64,000 bases of DNA from Stigmatella aurantiaca. Its GTDB lineage: Bacteria; Myxococcota; Myxococcia; Myxococcales; Myxococcaceae. The translations under genes were made by a program, and so were the position numbers. The notes below the pieces were generated by a model. It did not search any database. It was not told the DNA's origin and saw only the letters and a program-made list of their open reading frames with translations. Below are positions 45,480-55,234 of the stretch, piece after piece. The stretch lies in contig NZ_FOAP01000026.1 of the NCBI RefSeq assembly GCF_900109545.1, positions 1 to 64,000 on the forward strand, read 5' to 3'. Positions within the stretch are counted from its first letter, which is position 1, and each line of letters starts with the position of its first letter.

Positions 45480-46562
45480 ATGGCGAAGGGCAAACTGGCA
45501 CTCGGTCTGGATATCGGATCGACCTCGGTGAAGATGATTCTCCTCAAGGAGCAGCGCAAGCGCGGCGAGGTGGGTTATGCGCTGCAGAGCTTCGGCATGA
45601 AGCCGCTGCCTCCCGAGGCCATCGTCGATGGCGCGCTCATGAACTCGACGGCCATCGTCCAGGCCGTGCAGGAGCTGATGAACGAGCTGAAGGTGAAGTC
45701 CAAGGAGGTCGCCATCGGCGTCTCCGGCCACTCGGTCATCATCAAGAAGATCCAGATGCCCCGCATGAGCCAGGAAGAGCTCGAGGAGAGCATCCAGTGG
45801 GAGGCCGAGCAGTACATCCCCTTCGACGTGAAGGACGTGAACATCGACACGCAGATCCTCGACTCGGGCGCCAATGACGCCACCGGGCAGATGGATGTGC
45901 TGCTGGTGGCGGCCAAGAAGGACATGATCAACGACTACACCACGGTGGTCTCCGAGGCGGGGCTGCAGCCGGTGGTGGTGGATGTGGACGCCTTCGCCGT
46001 CCAGAACATGTTCTCCACGAACTACGACGTGCCGGAGAAGGAGACCGTGGTGCTCATCAACGCGGGCGCCTCGGTGGTGAACATCAACATCATCGCCAAC
46101 GGCATCACCGTCTTCACGCGCGACGTGACGATCGGCGGCAACCAGTTCACCGAGGAGATCCAGAAGCAGCTCAACGTCTCCTACGAGGAGGCGGAGGCGC
46201 TGAAGCTCGGCGGCAACGGCACGGACGCGGACGCCGTGGTGCCCCAGGACGTGGAGCGCGTGCTGCTCAGCGTGGCCGAGCAGGTCGCCGGCGAAATCCA
46301 GCGCTCGCTGGACTTCTACGCGGGCACCGCCGCGGACGCGAACTTCAGCAAGGTTTTCCTGTCGGGCGGAACGGCGAAGATTCCCGCGCTGTTCAAGACC
46401 ATCGAAGCCCGCGTGGGCGTGCCGGTGGAGATCCTCAATCCGTTCCGGAAGATTGACGTGGACAACCGCAAGTTCGACCCCGCGTTCATCATGGACGTGG
46501 CCCCCGTGGCAGCCGTGGCGGTGGGGCTGGCGCTGCGCAAGCCCGGTGACAAGCTGAGCTGA
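45480..46562 (+). CDS. pilM: Type IV pilus assembly ATPase-fold protein
   Basis: 360 residues with an FtsA/actin-like fold. Motifs are LGLDIGSTSVKMILL at the start, VVDVDAFAVQNMF, VLINAGASVVNI and VFLSGGTAKIP. It is cytoplasmic and binds the N-terminal tail of PilN, linking the alignment complex to PilB and PilC. The gene opens the pilMNOPQ run and is followed by pilN after 32 bases. Confidence 0.97.
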   Translation: MAKGKLALGLDIGSTSVKMILLKEQRKRGEVGYALQSFGMKPLPPEAIVDGALMNSTAIVQAVQELMNELKVKSKEVAIGVSGHSVIIKKIQMPRMSQEELEESIQWEAEQYIPFDVKDVNIDTQILDSGANDATGQMDVLLVAAKKDMINDYTTVVSEAGLQPVVVDVDAFAVQNMFSTNYDVPEKETVVLINAGASVVNINIIANGITVFTRDVTIGGNQFTEEIQKQLNVSYEEAEALKLGGNGTDADAVVPQDVERVLLSVAEQVAGEIQRSLDFYAGTAADANFSKVFLSGGTAKIPALFKTIEARVGVPVEILNPFRKIDVDNRKFDPAFIMDVAPVAAVAVGLALRKPGDKLS

Positions 46563-46594
46563 TACCCTCCCTCTCCCTGAAGGAACCGACGCAT

Positions 46595-47284
46595 ATGATG
46601 ATCCGCATCAACCTGCTGCCCGTCCGGGTGGCGAAAAAACGGGAGATGGGCCGGCAGATCCTGGTCCTCTTCGCCGCCGTCATTCTGGCCGCCATCGTGG
46701 GCAACTACATGTGGTACGGGCGCCTGGCCGACGAGGTCTCCGCCAACGCCACCGGTATCGCGGCCGTGAAGACGAAGATCACCGAGCTGGAGAAGGTCAT
46801 CGGTGAGGTGAGCACCATCAACGACCGCAAGGCCGAGGTGGAGAAGAAGCTCGCGGTGCTCGACAACCTGCGCCGCGGCCGCTCCGGGCCGGTGCGCATG
46901 CTGGACGCGCTCTCGCTGGCCATGCCCAAGAAGCTGTGGCTGGAGAACTTCTCCGAGGAGAAGGGTGGGGTGAAGATCGTCGGCAGCGCGGTGAGCCACG
47001 ACGAGGTGGCCGAGTTCATGCGCAGCCTGGGCGGCATGGTGTGGACGCCCAAGGGCATGGGCCGGCTGGTGGAGCAGCGCCGGGACGCCAAGACGTCGCG
47101 CGTGGAGCTGCTCACCCCGGATGCCACCATCGAGGAGTTCCCGGTGGCCACCATCAAGCCGTTCTTCTCCAACATCGACCTGAAGGACGCGACGCAGCAG
47201 GTGTCGAAGGTGGGCGGAACCGAGCTGAGCCCGCTGACCACCGTCAAGTTCAACCTCATGCTCACGGCCAACTACGCCATCTGA
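46595..47284 (+). CDS. pilN: Type IV pilus alignment protein PilN
   Basis: 229 residues. The cytoplasmic tail MMIRINLLPVR carries the INLLP motif that binds PilM. One membrane helix (about 24-43) is followed by a coiled coil and a ferredoxin-like periplasmic domain. It forms heterodimers with PilO, whose gene starts 16 bases later. Confidence 0.95.
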   Translation: MMIRINLLPVRVAKKREMGRQILVLFAAVILAAIVGNYMWYGRLADEVSANATGIAAVKTKITELEKVIGEVSTINDRKAEVEKKLAVLDNLRRGRSGPVRMLDALSLAMPKKLWLENFSEEKGGVKIVGSAVSHDEVAEFMRSLGGMVWTPKGMGRLVEQRRDAKTSRVELLTPDATIEEFPVATIKPFFSNIDLKDATQQVSKVGGTELSPLTTVKFNLMLTANYAI

Positions 47285-47300
47285 AGAGGACCAGCGATCC

Positions 47301-47930
47301 ATGGAACAGTACCTGGACAAGATTGCGAAGGCCCCGGCGGGCGTGAAGTACGGCGGCCTGGCCGGTGTGGTGGTGCTCCTCACGGTGGCCAACTACTTTG
47401 GGCTCGTTCAGCCCACCGAAGCCCAGATCAAGAAGCAGGTGGAGCAGCGCCGGAAGCTCGATCTGGACCTCGCCGAGAAGAGCGAGATCGCCCAGAACCT
47501 CAACGAGCGCCGGCGTGAACTCGACGTGCTGGATCAGAAGCTCGCCGAGGCCCTCACGGAGCTGCCCGAGAAGCGCGACCTGGACGAGCTGCTCGCCCAG
47601 ATCAACGACATCGGCAAGAAGTCGGGCCTGGAGATCTCCCGCGTGGAGCCGGGCAAGGAGTCCGTGGGCGGAGGCGAGTTCTTCGCCCGGATTCCGCTCA
47701 AGATGACGGTGAGCGGCAACTACCACGAGATCGCCATGTTCATGCAGGAGATCGCGAACATGCGCCGCATCGTCAACGTGAACGGCATCAAGCTCGATAA
47801 GCCGACGATCAAGAACGAGAAGGTCATTCTCGAGAGTTCCTTCGTGGCCACTACCTTCCGGTTCGTGGAACAGAAGGCAGCGGCCGATTCCAAGCAAACG
47901 GGCAAGAAAGTTGCGTCGCCCAAGAAGTAG
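47301..47930 (+). CDS. pilO: Type IV pilus alignment protein PilO
   Basis: 209 residues. A short cytoplasmic end, one membrane helix (about 19-37), a long coiled coil (about 45-100) and a ferredoxin-like domain match PilO. The Lys-rich C-terminus (KQTGKKVASPKK) is an extension. It partners PilN and contacts PilP. Confidence 0.95.
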   Translation: MEQYLDKIAKAPAGVKYGGLAGVVVLLTVANYFGLVQPTEAQIKKQVEQRRKLDLDLAEKSEIAQNLNERRRELDVLDQKLAEALTELPEKRDLDELLAQINDIGKKSGLEISRVEPGKESVGGGEFFARIPLKMTVSGNYHEIAMFMQEIANMRRIVNVNGIKLDKPTIKNEKVILESSFVATTFRFVEQKAAADSKQTGKKVASPKK

Positions 47931-47952
47931 GGCGAGAACGAGGATCCAGAGG

Positions 47953-48516
47953 ATGAAGACTCTCAAGTTCAAGATGACCACGGCTGCGTTGGCGCTCACG
48001 GTGGTGGCATGTGGCGGAGGCAGTGCCTCGCCCAAGGCCGCCAAGCCCACCGCGTCCAAGGCGGCGCCTGCCGCGGCGGCGGAGACGCCGAAGGAGACGG
48101 TCGTCGAGTCCTCCGTGACTTATACGTACAACCCTGTCGGCAAGCGGGATCCGTTCCGCAGCCCCCTCGAGGAGCTGGGGCCGTCGCAGCAGACCGTGCA
48201 GGTGTCGGCCTGCAGCGAGCCGCTGTGCGCGTTTGATCTCGACCAGCTCAAGCTGGTGGCGGTCGTCACCGGGGATGCCAATCCGATTGCCATGGTGGAG
48301 GACCCCGTGGGCCGGGGCCACATCGTCCGGCGCAACGCGCGCATGGGCCGCCAGGGCGGACGGGTGACGCAGATCCTCCGGGACTCGGTGACGGTGACCG
48401 AGTACATCCCGACGGAGGGGAAAGTCATCCCCAACCCGGTGAGCCTCCAGCTCAAGCAGGACAATAAGCGGGACCCAGCGTATGACCTGATGCAGGGCAG
48501 AAACTGGGGCGAGTAG
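47953..48516 (+). CDS. pilP: Type IV pilus lipoprotein PilP
   Basis: 187 residues. The signal has a lipobox at VVACGGG, then an Ala/Lys-rich disordered linker, then the conserved YNPVGKRDPFRSPL and a small beta-sandwich domain ending in PNPVSLQLKQ. It bridges the inner-membrane PilNO complex to PilQ. ATG 47953 follows AGAGG and is preferred over a longer frame overlapping pilO. Confidence 0.94.
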   Translation: MKTLKFKMTTAALALTVVACGGGSASPKAAKPTASKAAPAAAAETPKETVVESSVTYTYNPVGKRDPFRSPLEELGPSQQTVQVSACSEPLCAFDLDQLKLVAVVTGDANPIAMVEDPVGRGHIVRRNARMGRQGGRVTQILRDSVTVTEYIPTEGKVIPNPVSLQLKQDNKRDPAYDLMQGRNWGE

Positions 48517-48564
48517 CACTTCGGGCTGGCGGCTCGGCCCGATTACAACTTGTAGAGGGGTAGC

Positions 48565-51252
48565 ATGCTCGGAAAGAGCGATGTGACGAGGGGCAAGTGG
48601 GTGATAGCGGCTGTGCTGTCGGCCGCCATCGCGGGTGCCAACGCCGAAGGCGCTGAACTCAACACGCTTCGGGACCTGAAGGTCGTTCAAACAGGTTCCG
48701 GAGCACAGGTGGTCGTTGCTGGGACACGTCCCCCTACCTTCACGGTCTTCCGGCTCAGTGGGCCGGAGCGCCTGGTGGTGGACCTCTCCTCGGCGGACGC
48801 CACCGGCATCAAGGGCCACCACAGTGGCACGGGGCCCGTGACGGGCATCGTCGCCTCGCAATTCTCCGACGAGCGCGCCAGCGTGGGCCGCGTCCTGGTC
48901 GCCCTGGACAAGGCCTCTCAGTACGACGTGCGCGCCGACGGCAACCGCGTCGTCATCTCGGTGGATGGGGCCTCGGAGCCGAAGGCCTCCGCCGAAGTGG
49001 CCCCGGCGCCGTCCGCCCCGCAGGCGGCCCCGGCCGTGGCGCAAGCCCCCGCGCCCGCCCCCGCCGCGGAGCCGGTCAAGCCCCAGGCCCCGGCGCTTGC
49101 CGAGAACGTGGTGGCCGCCGAGGCCGACGAGCGTGAGGTCGCCCATCCGGCCCGGTCGATCACCGGCATCACCTTCGCCCGGGACACGCTGGCCATCCGC
49201 ACCGACGGGGAGATCTCCCGCTACGAGGTGCTCGAGCTGGCGGATCCGCCGCGGCTGGCGGTGGATGTGTACGGGGTGGGCCTGGAGGCCCGCGCCCCGC
49301 GCGTGCGCGGCGGAAGCTTGAAGGGCGTGCGCGTGGGTGCGCACGCGGAGAAGGTCCGCCTGGTCCTGGATGTCCGCCAGGGCATGCCGGCCTACCGGGT
49401 GGACCGGGCCGCGCGCGGCCTGGAGGTGGTGTTGGGCGCGGCGGTCGCGCGCAAGCCGGCCCCCGCGGCCGCGCAAGAGCCCCAGGAGCGGGTGGCCGAG
49501 AGCGCGCCCCTGCTGGCGGCCCCCTCGGCGCCGGTGGCCGCCCAGGCCTCCGTGGCCGAGGTGAAGGAGCTCACCTTCGACGAGAGCGACGCCGGTGGCC
49601 GCGTGCAGCTCAAGCTGTCCAGCGCCGTGACGTGGAAGGTGGACCGCCCGGATCCGCGCAGCGCGGTGCTGACGCTGGAGAACGCGAAGCTTCCGCGCCG
49701 CCTGGAGCGCAGCCTGGACACCAGCGCGCTGGAGACGCCGGTGAAGATGATCAGCGCCTTCTCGGTCCCCGGCGACGGGCACCGCGTGCGCGTGGTGGTG
49801 GCCGCCGATGGGGCCATCGACGAGTCGGTGACCCAGGGCTCGGGGACGCTGAGCTGGAACCTGTCGGTGCAGGGGGTGAAGACGGAGCAGGTGGCCGTGT
49901 CCCAGCGCACCGCGGGCTTCTCCGCCGAGGCCCCGTCCTACGCCGCCGAGGGCGCGCCCCAGCAGGCCCGTTACCGGGGCAAGCGGGTCTCCTTCGAGTT
50001 CAAGGACATCGAGATCCAGAACCTGCTGCGCGTCATCGCGGAGATCTCCAAGAAGAACATCGTGGTCGCCGACGACGTGAGCGGCAAGGTGACGATCCGC
50101 CTGCGCAACGTGCCCTGGGATCAGGCGTTGGACCTCATCCTGCGCACCAAGAGCCTGGGCAAGGAAGAGGTCGGCAACATCGTCCGCATCGCCCCCCTGA
50201 AGACGCTGGAGGAGGAGGCGCGGCTGCTGCAGGAGCGCCGCAAGTCGATGCAGCAGCAGGAGGACCTGCTCGTCAACCTCATCCCGGTGAACTACGCCGT
50301 GGCCGGTGACATGCAGGCGCGGGTGAAGGACATCCTGTCGGACCGGGGCTCGGTGACGGTGGATGCCCGCACCAACGTCCTCATCGTGAAGGATGTGCGC
50401 GCCAACATCGAGAAGGCCCGGGCGCTCGTGCGCAACCTGGACACGCAGACCCCGCAGGTGCTGATCGAGAGCCGCATCGTGGAGGCGACGACCTCCTTCA
50501 CCCGGTCCATCGGTGTGCAGTGGGGTGGCCGGGGCCAGGCGAGCGCGGCCACGGGCAACGCCACGGGCCTCGTCTTCCCGAACTCGTTCGGCATCTTCGG
50601 CTCCGCGGGCGGCGGCGCCCCCGGTGGCTTCTCCGGGGATCCGGGCTTCGCCGTCAACCTGCCGGCGCCGACGACGCTGGGCCAGGGTGGCGCGCTGGGC
50701 TTCACCTTCGGCTCGGCCGGTGGGGCGCTGGGGCTCAACCTGCGTCTGTCCGCCGCAGAGAGCGATGGTTTCGTGAAGACCATCTCCGCGCCCAAGGTGA
50801 CGACGCTCGACAACAACACCGCGCGCATCAGCCAGGGTGTGTCCATTCCCTTCAGCCAGACCTCCGCCAACGGCGCGAACACGACCTTCGTGGAAGCGCG
50901 CCTGTCGCTGGAAGTCACCCCGCACATCACCCAGGACGGCAGCATCCTGATGAGCATCGTCGCCCAGAACAACCAGCCGGACCTGGCGAACACGGGTGCC
51001 AACGGTCAGCCCGCCATCCAGCGCAAGGAGGCCAACACGCAGGTGCTCGTCAAGGACGGCGATACGACGGTCATCGGCGGTATCTACGTGCGCCGGGGCG
51101 GTACGAGCTCCGCGTCGATTCCCTTCCTCTCGAAGATCCCGGTGCTGGGCTTCTTCTTCCGGCAGACCACGGAGCGCGACGACCGGCAGGAGTTGCTGAT
51201 CTTCATCACGCCCCGGATCCTCAACCGGCAGACCATTGCTCAGTCGCTGTAA
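48565..51252 (+). CDS. pilQ: Type IV pilus secretin
   Basis: 895 residues, close to M. xanthus PilQ. A signal peptide is followed by AMIN-like peptidoglycan-binding domains: two clear (about 30-125 and 195-285) and a third likely (about 335-440), separated by Ala/Pro linkers. The secretin N0 domain begins VSFEFKDIEIQNLLRVI (about 475), then the N1 domain with LIPVNYAVAGDM. The outer-membrane barrel has VQWGGRGQAS, EVTPHITQDGSI, TQVLVKDGDTTVIGGI and the end IPFLSKIPVLGFFFR. It forms the outer-membrane pore. GAGGGGTAGC precedes the ATG. Confidence 0.97.
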   Translation: MLGKSDVTRGKWVIAAVLSAAIAGANAEGAELNTLRDLKVVQTGSGAQVVVAGTRPPTFTVFRLSGPERLVVDLSSADATGIKGHHSGTGPVTGIVASQFSDERASVGRVLVALDKASQYDVRADGNRVVISVDGASEPKASAEVAPAPSAPQAAPAVAQAPAPAPAAEPVKPQAPALAENVVAAEADEREVAHPARSITGITFARDTLAIRTDGEISRYEVLELADPPRLAVDVYGVGLEARAPRVRGGSLKGVRVGAHAEKVRLVLDVRQGMPAYRVDRAARGLEVVLGAAVARKPAPAAAQEPQERVAESAPLLAAPSAPVAAQASVAEVKELTFDESDAGGRVQLKLSSAVTWKVDRPDPRSAVLTLENAKLPRRLERSLDTSALETPVKMISAFSVPGDGHRVRVVVAADGAIDESVTQGSGTLSWNLSVQGVKTEQVAVSQRTAGFSAEAPSYAAEGAPQQARYRGKRVSFEFKDIEIQNLLRVIAEISKKNIVVADDVSGKVTIRLRNVPWDQALDLILRTKSLGKEEVGNIVRIAPLKTLEEEARLLQERRKSMQQQEDLLVNLIPVNYAVAGDMQARVKDILSDRGSVTVDARTNVLIVKDVRANIEKARALVRNLDTQTPQVLIESRIVEATTSFTRSIGVQWGGRGQASAATGNATGLVFPNSFGIFGSAGGGAPGGFSGDPGFAVNLPAPTTLGQGGALGFTFGSAGGALGLNLRLSAAESDGFVKTISAPKVTTLDNNTARISQGVSIPFSQTSANGANTTFVEARLSLEVTPHITQDGSILMSIVAQNNQPDLANTGANGQPAIQRKEANTQVLVKDGDTTVIGGIYVRRGGTSSASIPFLSKIPVLGFFFRQTTERDDRQELLIFITPRILNRQTIAQSL

Positions 51253-51267
51253 CTGGGAGCCCTCTTC

Positions 51268-51882
51268 ATGGAGTCCACTTCGATGAAGCGTTTGTTGCTG
51301 ATGGCGGCACTCACGATGGGTGCCTCGGCCTGTGTCAACGGGAACGAGGCCATCATGATCCTGGGCACGACCCCGGTGGGGCCTGACTGTGCCCCGCTCA
51401 CGGAGGCAAGCCCAGTCAGCGGCTCCCTGCGGGCCGGCGGTGACAGTTTTTTCACGAGCTTCAACATTGCGTCGTCCCTTCCCGCGAGGACCGGCACGTC
51501 CGGTGAGCGCAATGATTTCTACGGGGAAGAAATCATCTTCAGCTACCGGGCCGAGACCAATGGGGAGCCAGCTGAGATCGGCGGGAAGAAGGTCAGCTTC
51601 GAGGATGAGAGCCTGCCGATCTCCTTCTTCATCGCGGTGGGGTCCAGCACCAACGTGCTGGTCCTGGATCTGATCGCCAGCGACGCGAAGGCGACGGTCC
51701 CCAACCTGGACCCGGGCAGCACGCTGTTCGTGACCGTGAAGCTCAAGGGCAAGACGTCCGGGGGCGGTTCGGTGGAGTCGAACGAGGCGACCTATCCCAT
51801 CCAGATTGTCAATCCCAATGACTGCGATCGCGCCCCTAACGAGGGCGCGGGAGCCTGTGGCAACAACCCCGCTCAGTGTTGA
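51268..51882 (+). CDS. Small lipoprotein downstream of pilQ
   Basis: 204 residues. The signal ends in a lipobox (GASAC near residue 22). The mature protein is acidic and beta-rich with several cysteines, including four close to the C-terminus (NDCDRAP, GACGNNPAQC). I do not recognise the family. GGGAG precedes the ATG, and the gene starts 15 bases after the pilQ stop, so it is in the pilM-pilQ operon and followed by a terminator. The position suggests an outer-membrane partner of the secretin, such as a pilotin-like or surface factor; this is inference. Confidence 0.8.
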   Translation: MESTSMKRLLLMAALTMGASACVNGNEAIMILGTTPVGPDCAPLTEASPVSGSLRAGGDSFFTSFNIASSLPARTGTSGERNDFYGEEIIFSYRAETNGEPAEIGGKKVSFEDESLPISFFIAVGSSTNVLVLDLIASDAKATVPNLDPGSTLFVTVKLKGKTSGGGSVESNEATYPIQIVNPNDCDRAPNEGAGACGNNPAQC

Positions 51883-51898
51883 TTCGTTTCCCCGGGGC

Positions 51899-51921
51899 AG
51901 GCCGCCTGAACCGGGCGGCCT
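51899..51921 (+). terminator. Terminator of the pilM-pilQ operon
   Basis: An 8-bp perfect stem (AGGCCGCC and complement) with a 7-base loop is followed by CTTCCGTT, just 17 bases after the lipoprotein stop. Confidence 0.6.
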
Positions 51922-51953
51922 CTTCCGTTCACGAACACTGAAAGTCTGCTGAC

Positions 51954-52316
51954 ATGTCCTTCCGTGCACACCTGGAGTCGGTGGTCAATCAGGTCGATGG
52001 CGCCCTCGCGTGCAGCGTGATGGGCTTCGACGGCATCTCGGTCGAGACCTATCAAAAGGATGACGCGGCGGAGCTGGAGCTGGGCGGGGCCTGGGTGGAG
52101 TACGCCAACCTGCTCACCCAGCTCAAGAACGCCGCCGAGGTGCTCAAGACGGGCACCGTGACGGAGCTGAGCGTCAACAGCGACAAGGTGCTGACGCTCA
52201 TCCGCATGGTGTCCCCGGAGTACTTCCTCATCCTGGCGCTCCGGGCCGAGGGCAACTACGGCAAGGGCCGCTACGTGCTGCGGGTCACCGCGCCGAAGGT
52301 CCGCGCCGAATTGTAG
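51954..52316 (+). CDS. Roadblock/LC7-domain protein (MglB-like fold)
   Basis: 120 residues forming one Roadblock/LC7 domain: MSFRAHLESVVNQVDGALACSVMGFDGISVE, then the long helix, and SPEYFLILALRAEGNYGKGRYVL at the end. Proteins of this fold dimerise and regulate small GTPases; MglB is the GAP of MglA in M. xanthus. The gene lies between pilQ and sgmX, whose product is an MglA effector, so a polarity role is attractive. It is not MglB itself, because no mglA follows. It has its own short gap downstream of a terminator. Confidence 0.85.
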   Translation: MSFRAHLESVVNQVDGALACSVMGFDGISVETYQKDDAAELELGGAWVEYANLLTQLKNAAEVLKTGTVTELSVNSDKVLTLIRMVSPEYFLILALRAEGNYGKGRYVLRVTAPKVRAEL

Positions 52317-52351
52317 GGTGGCCGGGCAGCCGACGCGCTGCCCCACTGCTT

Positions 52352-52369
52352 TCCCCTTTCCAAAGGGGA
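52352..52369 (+). terminator. Hairpin after the Roadblock gene
   Basis: TCCCCTTT and its complement form an 8-bp stem with a 2-base gap, 36 bases after the stop. There is no T run. TTTCCA inside it plus TAGACA (52381) 18 bases later could also form a weak efp promoter. Confidence 0.4.
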
Positions 52370-52389
52370 GTGCCATCGGCTAGACACCC

Positions 52390-52409
52390 CGGACTTTTTC
52401 AGTAGTCCG
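52390..52409 (+). promoter_or_regulatory. Hairpin directly before the efp ribosome site
   Basis: CGGACT and AGTCCG form a 6-bp stem with an 8-base loop, ending one base before the AAGGAG of efp. Such a structure could modulate translation initiation. Confidence 0.4.
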
Positions 52410-52422
52410 AAGGAGCTGTCCC

Positions 52423-53001
52423 ATGGCCGGTGTCATTGATACCTCCGAGTTCCGCAAGGGCCTCAAGATCGAGATCGACGGCGAGCCGTTCGAAATCGTC
52501 GAGTTCCAGCACGTCAAGCCCGGCAAGGGCTCCGCGTTCGTGCGTACGACGATCCGCAGCCTGCTGACGGGACGGGTTCTCCAGCCCACCCTGAAGTCCG
52601 GTGAGAAGGTGGGCAAGCCCGACATCGAGGAGAAGGAGATGCAGTACCTGTATCTCCAGGGCGAGGACTACTACTTCATGGACACGAAGAGCTTCGAGCA
52701 GACCTTCCTCAGCGAGAAGGTGCTCGGCGAGTCCAAGAACTTCCTGAAGGAGAACATCAACGCTTCGGTGCTCTTCTACAACGGCAAGGCCATCGGCGTG
52801 ACGCTGCCCAACTCGGTGGACCTGAAGGTCACCAAGTGCGATCCGGGCGTGCGCGGCGACACGGTGTCGGGTGCGCTGAAGCCCGCGGAGCTGGAGACGG
52901 GCTACTCGGTCAACGTTCCGCTCTTCATCAACGAGGGCGACGTGCTGAAAATCGATACGCGTGATGGCAAGTACCTCACGCGCGTGGCCACGGCGGGCTG
53001 A
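52423..53001 (+). CDS. efp: Elongation factor P
   Basis: 192 residues. It relieves ribosome stalling at polyproline. Three beta domains are present, and the tip loop reads VKPGKGSAF with Lys35 at the position modified in many species. The C-terminal family motif is VNVPLFINEGDVLKIDTRDGKYL. Many proteins in this window are Pro-rich, which fits a need for EF-P. AAGGAG lies seven bases before the ATG. accB starts 30 bases after its stop, so efp-accB-accC form an operon. Confidence 0.98.
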   Translation: MAGVIDTSEFRKGLKIEIDGEPFEIVEFQHVKPGKGSAFVRTTIRSLLTGRVLQPTLKSGEKVGKPDIEEKEMQYLYLQGEDYYFMDTKSFEQTFLSEKVLGESKNFLKENINASVLFYNGKAIGVTLPNSVDLKVTKCDPGVRGDTVSGALKPAELETGYSVNVPLFINEGDVLKIDTRDGKYLTRVATAG

Positions 53002-53031
53002 GCCGGTCACGGTTCCGGACGGAGGGGATTC

Positions 53032-53613
53032 ATGGCGACGAAGCGCAAGGTGTCCCGGTCGGAGGGTGGAGCCGCACCTGCCGGTGGGGAGCGAGAAGCA
53101 GGGGCGGTGACGTCCCTGGACGTGGAGGCACTCCGGCAGATCGTGGAGATGCTGGAAGCCTCGGACGTGACGCGGCTGGTGTGGCAGCGGGGCGATGAGC
53201 GGCTGTACATCCGCCGGGGCCATGGTCCCGCGCCCACGATCGTTCATGCGGCGCCGGTGAGCCCCTCGGTGAGCCCGGTTCCCGCGGCGGAGTACCCGGC
53301 GTCCGCGCCCGCGCGAGCCCACGCTCCGGCGCCCGCGGCGGCGGCGGCCCCCGCGGCGGCCGCGCAGAAGCCCGGCCAGCTCATCACCAGCCCGTTCGTG
53401 GGGACGTTCTACCGGACCCCGGCCCCGGACCAGCCCTCCTTCGTGGAGGTGGGCACGGTGGTGAAGAAGGGCCAGGTGCTCTGCATCGTCGAGGCCATGA
53501 AGTTGATGAACGAGATCGAGTCCGAGACGGCGGGCCGGGTGGCGGAGATCCTGGTCGAGAACGGGCAGCCCGTCGAGTTCGGTCAAGCGCTCTTCCGAGT
53601 CGAGCCAGCGTAG
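53032..53613 (+). CDS. accB: Biotin carboxyl carrier protein of acetyl-CoA carboxylase
   Basis: 193 residues. It carries biotin between carboxylase and transferase parts of the enzyme that makes malonyl-CoA. The biotinyl domain at the C-terminus has EAMKLMNE, with Lys near 157. An N-terminal helical domain and a Pro/Ala linker are typical, and [14 protein letters not shown] marks the domain start. It is longer than E. coli AccB at the N-terminus by about 25 residues. Confidence 0.96.
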   Translation: MATKRKVSRSEGGAAPAGGEREAGAVTSLDVEALRQIVEMLEASDVTRLVWQRGDERLYIRRGHGPAPTIVHAAPVSPSVSPVPAAEYPASAPARAHAPAPAAAAAPAAAAQKPGQLITSPFVGTFYRTPAPDQPSFVEVGTVVKKGQVLCIVEAMKLMNEIESETAGRVAEILVENGQPVEFGQALFRVEPA

Positions 53614-53619
53614 CCCCCG

Positions 53620-53643
53620 GGACCGGCCCCGGAGGGCCGGTCC
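53620..53643 (+). terminator. Hairpin between accB and accC
   Basis: A perfect 10-bp stem (GGACCGGCCC and complement) with a 4-base loop fills most of the 56-base gap, followed by TTGCG. With no T tract it is more likely an attenuator or mRNA processing site that sets the accB/accC ratio than a full stop. Confidence 0.55.
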
Positions 53644-53669
53644 TTGCGTAGCCGCGAGGAGTTCTGAGC

Positions 53670-55055
<1,386 letters not shown>

Positions 55056-55082
55056 GCCCGCCTGCCTGCCCGCCCGTCATGC

Positions 55083-55120
55083 AGCCTGCTGCTCCTTCTT
55101 GGAGCAGGCAGGCTCGATTT
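55083..55120 (+). terminator. Terminator of the efp-accBC operon
   Basis: A 13-bp stem with one bulged base and a TTCTT loop is followed by CGATTT. It lies 27 bases after the accC stop. Confidence 0.68.
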
Positions 55121-55121
55121 C

Positions 55122-55151
55122 TTGACCCGCGTTGGAGGATTCCGATAGCCT
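55122..55151 (+). promoter_or_regulatory. Candidate promoter of sgmX
   Basis: TTGACC (55122-55127, 5 of 6) and TAGCCT (55146-55151) are 18 bases apart, directly after the accC terminator and 83 bases before the sgmX ATG. Confidence 0.5.
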
Positions 55152-55234
55152 CCTCTCCTCTCGCCTTTCATTCTCTTGGAGTGCAGGAACCCCAAGTGGT
55201 TTCAAGGGGTTAGCCTGGTCGGAAGCCCTGCTCG

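Noticed and set aside
47851-51969. 1372-codon minus-strand frame across pilP-pilQ
   Set aside because: It is a high-GC antisense shadow; the plus strand carries clear pilP and pilQ genes.
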